A stretch of DNA of 64,000 bases, from the NCBI RefSeq assembly GCF_009789555.1, contig NZ_CP046902.1, forward strand, positions 2,186,001 to 2,250,000, in the 5' to 3' direction. Position numbers and translations under genes: made by a program. This DNA is from Stutzerimonas stutzeri (GTDB lineage: Bacteria > Pseudomonadota > Gammaproteobacteria > Pseudomonadales > Pseudomonadaceae). This document shows, in pieces, positions 36,645 through 42,696 of the stretch (position 1 is the first letter of the stretch; every line of letters starts with the position of its first letter). The notes beneath the pieces are model-generated. The model did not search any database, was not told where the DNA came from, and saw only the letters and a list, made by a program, of their open reading frames with translations.

Positions 36645-37475
36645 ATGTACCAACTCAACGACCTGCTGCATTTGATGGCCCGCTTGCGTGACCCACGGCA
36701 CGGCTGTCCGTGGGATTTGCAGCAGGACTACGCGAGCATCGTGCCGCACACGCTCGAAGAGGCATACGAAGTGGCGGACGCCATCGAAAGCGGCGACTTC
36801 GATCACTTGCCTGGCGAACTGGGTGATTTGCTGTTTCAGGTCGTTTATTACAGCCAGTTGGCGCAGGAGGAGGGGCGTTTCGAGTTCGCCACGGTGGTCG
36901 ATGGGATCACCCGAAAGCTGCTGCGCCGCCATCCCCATGTCTTTCCCGATGGCGATCTGTACGGCTCGCCCGAGCTGCCACGCCTCGACGAGGCGGCCAT
37001 CAAGCAGCGCTGGGAAGCAATCAAGGCCGAGGAACGTGCAGAGAAGGCTGCCGCGCCGGAGCAACTGTCGCTACTCGACGACGTACCCAGCGCGCTGCCC
37101 GCCTTGAGCCGTGCCGCCAAGTTGCAGAAACGCACCGCCCAGGTCGGTTTCGATTGGCCGGACGCATTGCCGGTGGTGGACAAGGTGCGCGAGGAACTCG
37201 ATGAAGTGCTCGAAGCGATGAGCGAAAACGATTCGGAGGCCGTCGCCGAAGAGATCGGCGATCTGCTGTTCGTCACGGTGAATCTGGCGCGGCACCTGAA
37301 GGTCGATCCGGAAAACGCCTTGCGCGCCGCCAACCGCAAGTTCGAGCGCCGCTTCCGTTTCATCGAACGCGCCTTGCGGGAACGGGGGCGTCCCATCGAG
37401 AATTGCGATCTTGATGAACTCGATGCCCTTTGGGGCGAAGCCAAGAAAGCCGAGCGAACGGCGTCCTGCGGGTGA
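36645..37475 (+). CDS. mazG: Nucleoside triphosphate pyrophosphohydrolase MazG
   Basis: An all-alpha NTP pyrophosphohydrolase of 276 residues with two tandem MazG domains. Motifs are CPWDLQQDYASIVPHTLEEAYEVADAIESGD with ELGDLLFQVVYYSQLA in the first and VREELDEVLEAMSENDSEAVAEEIGDLLFVTVNLARHL in the second, giving the EExxE / ExxD metal sites. I chose the ATG at 36645 (MYQLNDLLHLMARLRDP) with GAGG upstream. It clears non-canonical NTPs and in E. coli modulates ppGpp-linked starvation survival, consistent with its place after relA. Confidence 0.94.
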   Translation: MYQLNDLLHLMARLRDPRHGCPWDLQQDYASIVPHTLEEAYEVADAIESGDFDHLPGELGDLLFQVVYYSQLAQEEGRFEFATVVDGITRKLLRRHPHVFPDGDLYGSPELPRLDEAAIKQRWEAIKAEERAEKAAAPEQLSLLDDVPSALPALSRAAKLQKRTAQVGFDWPDALPVVDKVREELDEVLEAMSENDSEAVAEEIGDLLFVTVNLARHLKVDPENALRAANRKFERRFRFIERALRERGRPIENCDLDELDALWGEAKKAERTASCG

Positions 37476-37494
37476 CGGTCGCGCTCATTTCGCG

Positions 37495-37520
37495 GGTGGA
37501 TGTCGTGACCCGCATCCGCC
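37495..37520. repeat. Short palindromic repeat after mazG (copy 2)
   Basis: GGTGGATG and GCATCCGCC form a hairpin with the same arms as the element at 18139-18164, with one arm mismatch and a 9-base loop. Confidence 0.45.
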
Positions 37521-37530
37521 ACAATCTGCC

Positions 37531-37555
37531 GGCCGGATCGCGATGCGAGCCGGCC
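37531..37555 (+). terminator. Hairpin ending the relA-mazG transcript
   Basis: GGCCGG/CCGGCC plus TCGC/GCGA form a 10-bp stem with one A-G mismatch and a 3-base loop. It is followed after a few bases by CTATTTTG, a weak T-rich tail, just before the DUF2058 gene. Confidence 0.5.
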
Positions 37556-37593
37556 TACGTCTATTTTGAATTCACGACGAGACGAGCCGACAC

Positions 37594-38133
37594 ATGAGTC
37601 TTTCCCTTCGCGATCAGCTGCTCAAAGCCGGACTGGTCAATGAGAAGCAGGCCAAGCAGGCCGGTAAGCAGCAGCAGAAACAGCAACGCCTGGTAAAGAA
37701 AGGCCAGGCTGAAAAGGATGATTCTCAGCGTGAAGCGGCGCTCAAGGCCCAGGCCGAGAAACTGGCCCGTGACCAGGAATTGAACCGCCAGCAGCAGGAA
37801 AAGGCCGAGCAGAAGGCGCGTACTGCCCAGATCAAACAACTGATCGAGACCAGCCGCCTGCCCAAGCTGACCACCGAGGACTATTACAACTTCGTCGATG
37901 ACAAGAAGGTCAAGCGCCTGTCGGTGAACAAACTGATGCGCGACAAGCTGTCCAGTGGCTCGCTGGCCATCGTCCGGCATGGCGGCGGTTATGAAGTGAT
38001 CCCGCGTGAGGCTGCGCTGAAAATCCAGGAGCGCGATCCGCGCCGCATCGTTCAGCTCAACACCCAGTCCGAAGCGCCCGATGCGGACGATCCATACGCC
38101 GCCTACCAGATTCCTGATGACCTGATGTGGTAA
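37594..38133 (+). CDS. DUF2058 family protein
   Basis: A soluble protein of 179 residues. Residues 1-90 are a highly charged, lysine/glutamine-rich coiled coil (LRDQLLKAGLVNEKQAKQAGKQQQKQQ); residues ~90-179 form a small domain with YNFVDDKKVKRLSVN and LAIVRHGGGYEVIPREAALKIQERDPRRIVQLN. Members have been annotated as nucleoprotein or polynucleotide-associated enzyme regulators, but function is not established. The basic coiled coil would suit RNA or ribosome binding, which is inference. Confidence 0.88.
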   Translation: MSLSLRDQLLKAGLVNEKQAKQAGKQQQKQQRLVKKGQAEKDDSQREAALKAQAEKLARDQELNRQQQEKAEQKARTAQIKQLIETSRLPKLTTEDYYNFVDDKKVKRLSVNKLMRDKLSSGSLAIVRHGGGYEVIPREAALKIQERDPRRIVQLNTQSEAPDADDPYAAYQIPDDLMW

Positions 38134-38163
38134 CGCCGGCGCATGCCCGACAGATGGACGGAT

Positions 38164-38209
38164 CAATCCCGGTCGCGCGCCCTCTACAGCTATAGACCCG
38201 CCGGGATTG
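38164..38209. repeat. Inverted repeat before a small gene
   Basis: CAATCCCGG (38164-38172) pairs with CCGGGATTG (38201-38209) across a 28-base loop. It lies between the DUF2058 stop and the small gene at 38237 and may be its operator, a leader structure or a terminator of the gene before. Confidence 0.4.
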
Positions 38210-38236
38210 CCGGCCAATGCCGTGGAGGGCAACGAC

Positions 38237-38398
38237 ATGGGAAATGAATCCATCCTTGAGGCGAGCGGCCTGGACCAATACGACCTGCATGCCAATGGCG
38301 TGCCGGGCGATCCGGAAGAACCCGGCGTACCGGATTTGCCTAGCGAGCCAGGCGAGCCAACCATTCCGGACCAGCCGCCGCCAGCACCGGTGGCCTGA
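38237..38398 (+). CDS. Small acidic proline-rich hypothetical protein (53 aa)
   Basis: A 53-residue reading frame with a strong ribosome site (GTGGAGGGC, 7 bases before ATG). After residue ~20 the protein is a run of PxEPG-like units (GDPEEPGVPDLPSEPGEPTIPDQPPPAPVA), acidic and probably unstructured. It has no signal peptide or cysteines. I do not recognise a family. The ribosome site and the non-random composition argue it is translated; its function is unknown. Confidence 0.6.
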   Translation: MGNESILEASGLDQYDLHANGVPGDPEEPGVPDLPSEPGEPTIPDQPPPAPVA

Positions 38399-38400
38399 CT

Positions 38401-39096
38401 TCACGCGCGCGGCGCGGGCGCCGGCGCGACGAAGGCCTGAGCACGCGCGAGCAGGTCAATGACCTGCTCATCGTTCGTCTGTTCGAAATCGCCGTAGTGG
38501 CGCCCGACGCCGATAAATGGCTCGGGCATCGCTAGGCACACCAGTTCATCGAACTCGGTTCGCAGCATTTCGATTTCCTCGCGCGGCCCGACCGGCACGG
38601 CGAGCACGATCCGGCGGGGACTGGATTGTTTCATGCCCTTGAGCGCGGCTCGCACGGTTGCGCCAGTGGCAACGCCGTCATCGATCACGATCACGCAGCG
38701 ATCCCGGATTACCGGGGCGGGTCGGTCACCACAATAGCGTTGGCGGCGGCGTTCCAGTTCGTCGAGCTGGCGCTGCATCTCGCTCTCGAACCAGTGGGGC
38801 GGTGGCGCGACTTGGTTGAACAGCTCCTGATTGATCACCCACTTCGGCTCGGCGCCGTCGACCACCGCGCCGAGCGCGAGCTCCTCGTTGCCGGGCGCAC
38901 CGATCTTGCGCACCAGCACGAGATCGAGCGGCGCCTTGAGGCTGCGCGCCACTTCGAAGGCAACGGGCACGCCGCCTCTGGGTAAGGCGAGCACCAGCGG
39001 TTTCAACTCGGCCAGATGTTGCAGTGCCTCGGCCAGCTCCTGGCCGGCGTGGCTGCGGTCGCGAAACAGATGAGGTTCAGACATGAACGCGCGCAT
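38401..39096 (-). CDS. Phosphoribosyltransferase domain protein
   Basis: A type I PRTase-fold protein of 231 residues. The PRPP loop is CVIVIDDGVATGATVRAAL, and the N-terminal LVLALPRGGVPVAFEVARSLKAPLDLVLVRKIGAPGNEELALGAVVDG is typical of a widespread uncharacterised family often found beside erythromycin-esterase-like or stress genes. I took the ATG at 39096 because GGAGAG precedes it; a second ATG lies 12 bases later. It starts 3 bases after the upstream gene stop, so the two form an operon. The substrate is unknown. Confidence 0.85.
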   Translation of the reverse strand: MRAFMSEPHLFRDRSHAGQELAEALQHLAELKPLVLALPRGGVPVAFEVARSLKAPLDLVLVRKIGAPGNEELALGAVVDGAEPKWVINQELFNQVAPPPHWFESEMQRQLDELERRRQRYCGDRPAPVIRDRCVIVIDDGVATGATVRAALKGMKQSSPRRIVLAVPVGPREEIEMLRTEFDELVCLAMPEPFIGVGRHYGDFEQTNDEQVIDLLARAQAFVAPAPAPRA

Positions 39097-39099
39097 GGC

Positions 39100-40431
39100 T
39101 CACTCTCCGAATGGGTAGGTATCCGGAATGATCTCGGCGTCGATCTGCTGCGGCCCGATCGGGGTCACGGCGCAGGTCTGTTCCAGCCAGATCAGGGCGT
39201 CGAACTGTTCCGAGAGTATGGCCTGGAAATAATGACTTTGCCGCTCGGTGGCCGGGCGGTAGATGACGCCGATGGCCCGTTCGAGACGCGGTCTGGCCAG
39301 CGCCTGACGTAAGGAGGCATCGTCGCGCCAATGGGTCAGTGACGCCGCGATTCCGGTGCGCAGGAACAGGTGCTCCCAGCTATCCGGGCGAGACGGGCGG
39401 ACCTGCTTGATCTGCATCGGCTCGTCCCAATTGTCCGCCGCTGCCACTTCGCCTCGGTCAGTGGCCATGCCGATCAGCACCGCGTCGCGTCCGAAGGCGG
39501 TACGGCACAGCTCGCCGATGTTGAATTCGCCGCCCCAGCCCATGGACGTCGATGCGGCGTTGCCGATGTGAGAATTGTGCGCCCAGACCACGGCCCGGGC
39601 GCCGTCGCCACGGTGATCCAGCAGCGCGCGCAGGGTATCGAACATATGCCGGTCGCGCAGGTTCCAGGACTCGGCCGAGCCCTGATACATGGCCCGGTAA
39701 TACTGCTCCGCCGCCAGCACCACACGGGCGTTGCGCTCGGCGTCGAAGAAACGTGCGCCGTCTTGTTCGAGGTACTCCAACCGCTGATCGAGCAATGCGC
39801 GCAACTGCTCGACGACAGCGTCTTCACACGATGGCTCCCCGAGCATCACCTTGTGTCCATAGATGGCCGGCTCCTCGTGCCAGGGGCTGAGGCAGCCATA
39901 GCGGCGTCGCGCAGCGCTGGCCGCCTGAGGGTCGACGCCATCGAGGTAACTCAGTACCTCCTGAATCGACGAGCCGAGGCTATAGACGTCAAGGCCGCGA
40001 AATTCGACCCGTCGCTCAGGCGCCAGGGTTTCGTTGTGGTGGCGCAGCCAGCCTGCGAAATCGGCGACTTCCTGATTGCGCCACATCCAGGTCGGGAAGC
40101 GCTTGAAGCCTTCCTCGACCCAGCTCGGCGGCTGCTGGTGACGTACGTAACGGTCGATTCTCGCTGCGTCCGGCCAGTCCGCTTCGGCGGCGATGATAGT
40201 GAAACCGTGATGCTCCACCAGCCGACGGGTAATGGCCGCCCGGGCACGGTAGAACTCGGAGGTGCCGTGGCTGGCCTCGCCGATCAGTACCACACGGGCG
40301 TCGGCGAATGGATCGAAATGGGCCGCAAAGGCGGGGTCGTCGATGGCCGGCAGCGGCGTTGCATGGCGGCGTAGCCGGTCGACCAACTGGTCCTCGGTCA
40401 TCTCGGCAGGTCCTGGGCGTGATCGGCTCAT
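39100..40431 (-). CDS. Erythromycin esterase-like family protein
   Basis: A protein of 443 residues with the family signatures VVLIGEASHGTSEFYRARAAITRRLVEHHGF (catalytic His and Glu region) and ARAVVWAHNSHIGNAASTSMGWGGEFNIG. Few members are true macrolide esterases; most chromosomal copies, like this one paired with a PRTase, have unknown substrates. The PRTase gene follows directly in the same operon. Resistance should not be inferred from this call. Confidence 0.85.
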   Translation of the reverse strand: MSRSRPGPAEMTEDQLVDRLRRHATPLPAIDDPAFAAHFDPFADARVVLIGEASHGTSEFYRARAAITRRLVEHHGFTIIAAEADWPDAARIDRYVRHQQPPSWVEEGFKRFPTWMWRNQEVADFAGWLRHHNETLAPERRVEFRGLDVYSLGSSIQEVLSYLDGVDPQAASAARRRYGCLSPWHEEPAIYGHKVMLGEPSCEDAVVEQLRALLDQRLEYLEQDGARFFDAERNARVVLAAEQYYRAMYQGSAESWNLRDRHMFDTLRALLDHRGDGARAVVWAHNSHIGNAASTSMGWGGEFNIGELCRTAFGRDAVLIGMATDRGEVAAADNWDEPMQIKQVRPSRPDSWEHLFLRTGIAASLTHWRDDASLRQALARPRLERAIGVIYRPATERQSHYFQAILSEQFDALIWLEQTCAVTPIGPQQIDAEIIPDTYPFGE

Positions 40432-40614
40432 GGCCTTGTCTCCGCGCTGTTTGTCTACCGATGACCGATGCGCCGAGGCCCTGTTCAGACCGTTCGGCAG
40501 GTCGTCCGATCAAGCATAAGCGGCAGAACTGAATACGACGGGCTAGTCTCTAAACAAAGCGACGCCGATATCGGTGAACGAATTTGCCGAAGGCGCTAGA
40601 AAAAGGGGGCATCC

Positions 40615-40848
40615 ATGACGACTTGGATCATCGCGTACAGTAAAGACGGCAATACCTCCATCCTCAGGACCGAATCCGATCACCAGCCGGATATAGACGA
40701 AGCGGTTGCGCTGGTCACCCGCAAGGCCGAACAGGACTACGCCGGCGAGGAGGACGCATACGAGCATGACCCGGATATCGAGGAAACGCCGGCCACCCGC
40801 CTGGCCGAGCGCTTTGGTATCACCGTAACCGGCATATCGCAGGCCTGA
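40615..40848 (+). CDS. Small hypothetical protein (77 aa)
   Basis: A 77-residue acidic cytoplasmic protein (MTTWIIAYSKDGNTSIL...) with several Asp/Glu-rich turns (GEEDAYEHDPDIEETP). It starts with ATG after AAAAAGGGGGCATCC, a usable ribosome site. It is divergent from the esterase-like gene and ends 6 bases before the convergent pdeM stop. No family is recognised. Confidence 0.6.
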   Translation: MTTWIIAYSKDGNTSILRTESDHQPDIDEAVALVTRKAEQDYAGEEDAYEHDPDIEETPATRLAERFGITVTGISQA

Positions 40849-40854
40849 TTGTCA

Positions 40855-41511
40855 TCAAGCCACCCGCCACACGCTGCCATCCCCAACCACGTACAGACGC
40901 CGACTCGCGTTGGCGTCCACTTCCATCATGCCGGTGAATCCACCGAAGGCTGGCAGCAGGGTCACGCGTTCGCCGATGCAGAAGCAGGGCAGGCGCAGGC
41001 TCTGCCGCCCGCGCCCGCTAAGACGGAACGCCGGGTGCAGATGTCCGGCCAGCACATGATGGGTGGGGTGCGGGTCGGGCTCGTGTTGCAGGGCGAAAGG
41101 GCCAAGCAGCAGCGGTTCGGGGCTCACCAGGATATCGAGGGTCGTGGGCGGGTCGCCGGCGCGTCGGTCATGGTTGCCGCGGATCAGGGTGATTTCGAGC
41201 CCAGGCCGTGCGGCGCGCCACAGATGGAGTTGCGCCAGGACGGCCGCCGTCTGGGATTCGGGTGCATGCAGGAAGTCGCCAAGCACTATCAACTGGCGAC
41301 AACGATAACGCGCCAGCAACGCATCCAGCCGCTGCAGGTTCGCCTGGGTGGTGCCGCGCGGCACCGGCTGGCCAAGACGGCGATACGCGGCCGCCTTGCC
41401 GAAATGGATGTCGGCGATCAACAGCGCCTGCTGTTCAGGCCAGTAGATGGCCTTGTCGGCAAGCAGCCAGAGCTCGGTCTGTTCCAGTTCGATGGGTAGA
41501 TGTGGCGTCAT
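40855..41511 (-). CDS. pdeM: Ligase-associated DNA damage response endonuclease PdeM (metallophosphoesterase)
   Basis: A calcineurin-like phosphoesterase of 218 residues with the metal-site motifs LLIADIHFGKAA, VLGDFLHA, LIRGNHDR and HVLAGHLHPAF. Its identity follows from the fold and from its place next to the ligase-associated helicase, ligase and exonuclease. I used the ATG at 41511 (MTPHLPIELEQTELWLLADKA), where family similarity begins; the frame stays open upstream only because it runs into the REPIN array. It is separated from the helicase gene by the array, so its expression may be uncoupled. Confidence 0.88.
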   Translation of the reverse strand: MTPHLPIELEQTELWLLADKAIYWPEQQALLIADIHFGKAAAYRRLGQPVPRGTTQANLQRLDALLARYRCRQLIVLGDFLHAPESQTAAVLAQLHLWRAARPGLEITLIRGNHDRRAGDPPTTLDILVSPEPLLLGPFALQHEPDPHPTHHVLAGHLHPAFRLSGRGRQSLRLPCFCIGERVTLLPAFGGFTGMMEVDANASRRLYVVGDGSVWRVA

Positions 41512-41551
41512 GCGAGGGAGTTTATCGCGGGCTTGCGCCTGTTCCCATGAG

Positions 41552-42652
41552 AGCGTTTGCTGTTGATGTGCAGCGGGGCCGCGTTCGCCGCGAGGGCGCG
41601 CCTCCCACAGGCAGGGTTCAGGTGCATGGCTGTGGGTGAGGTACGAACACGCTCTTTGTGGGAGGCCCGCCCCCGGGGCGAAGCTCTTGCTGTTGAGGTG
41701 GCCACGGGGCTGGGTTCGCCGCGAGGGCGCGCCTCCCACAGGCAGGGTGCAGGCGCATCGCTGTGGGTGAGGTACGAACACGCTCTTTGTGGGAGGCCCG
41801 CCCCGGGGCGAAGCTGTTGCTGTTGAGGTGGTCGCGGGACCGCGTTCGCCGCGAGGGCGCGCCTCCCACAGGCAGGGTTGAGGTGCATGGCTGTGGGTGA
41901 GGTACGAACACGCTCTTTGTAGGAGGCCCGCCCCCGGGGCGAAGCGTTTGCTGTTGAGGTGGCCGCGGCGCCGAATTCGCCGCGAGGGCGCGCCTCCCAC
42001 AGGCAGGGTTCAGGTGCATGGCTGTGGGGGAAGTACGAACAGGCTTTTTGGTGGGAGGCCCGCCCCCGGGGCGAAGCTTCTGCTTTTGAGGTGGCCGCGG
42101 GGCCGCGTTCGCCGCGAGGGCGCGCCTCCCACAGGCAGGGTTGAGGCATATTGCGGTGGGCAGGTACGAACACCGCTCTTTGTGGGAGGCCCGCCCCCGG
42201 GGCGAAGTTTTTGCTGTTGAGGTGGCCGCGGGGCTGGGTTCGCCGCGAGGGCGCGCCTCCCACAGGTAAGGTTCAGGAGCATCGCTGTGGGGAGGTACGA
42301 ACAGGCTCTTTGTGGGAGGCCCGCCCCCGGGGCGAAGCTGTTGCTGTTGAGGTGGCCGCGGGGCCGCGTTCGCCGCGAGGGCGCGCCTCCCACAGGCAGG
42401 GTTGAGGTGCATCGCTGTGGGGAGGTACGAACAGGCTCTTTGTGGGAGGCCCGCCCCCGGGGCGAAGCTGTTGCTGTTGAGGTGGTCGCGGGACCGCGTT
42501 CGCCGCGAGGGCGCGCCTACCACAGGTAAGGTTGAGGCGCATGGCTGTGGGGAGGTACGAACAGGCTCTTTGTGGGAGGCCCGCCCCGGGGCGAAGCTGT
42601 TGCTGTTGAGGTGGTCGCGGGACCGCGTTCGCCGCGAGGGCGCGCCTCCCAC
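41552..42652. repeat. Tandem array of REP doublets (REPINs), eight full units
   Basis: Seventeen alternating REP sequences fill most of the 1185-base gap between pdeM and the helicase gene. Forward-type A elements (TTCGCCGCGAGGGCGCGCCT plus CCCAC) begin at 41584, 41715, 41845, 41976, 42108, 42239, 42369, 42499 and 42628. Inverted B elements (GTGGGAGGCCCGCCCC...GGCGAA) begin at 41658, 41789, 41919, 42051, 42182, 42312, 42442 and 42572. The period is 129-132 bases. Each B and the following A, ~32 bases apart, form a REPIN like the one at 29700. The linkers are also conserved, so the array grew by tandem duplication. A truncated unit tail (41552-41583) starts it. Confidence 0.93.
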
Positions 42653-42696
42653 AGGGAAAGTGGGGCACAGGTTGGGCGGGGCGATTTCCCGAGAGG

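Noticed and set aside
39100..40431. Macrolide resistance gene
   Set aside because: The family is large and most chromosomal members are not macrolide esterases; there is no mobile context here.
41508..42652. Long open frames on both strands across the repeat array, coding for proteins with repeated GGAPSRR/GRRALAAN-like units
   Set aside because: They are forced by a GC-rich tandem repeat whose unit lacks stop codons in several frames. None has a family match or consistent codon use, and each runs into or out of real genes.
41552..42652. CRISPR array
   Set aside because: The period is ~130 bases, the linkers are as conserved as the repeats, each unit contains an inverted REP pair, and there are no cas genes.
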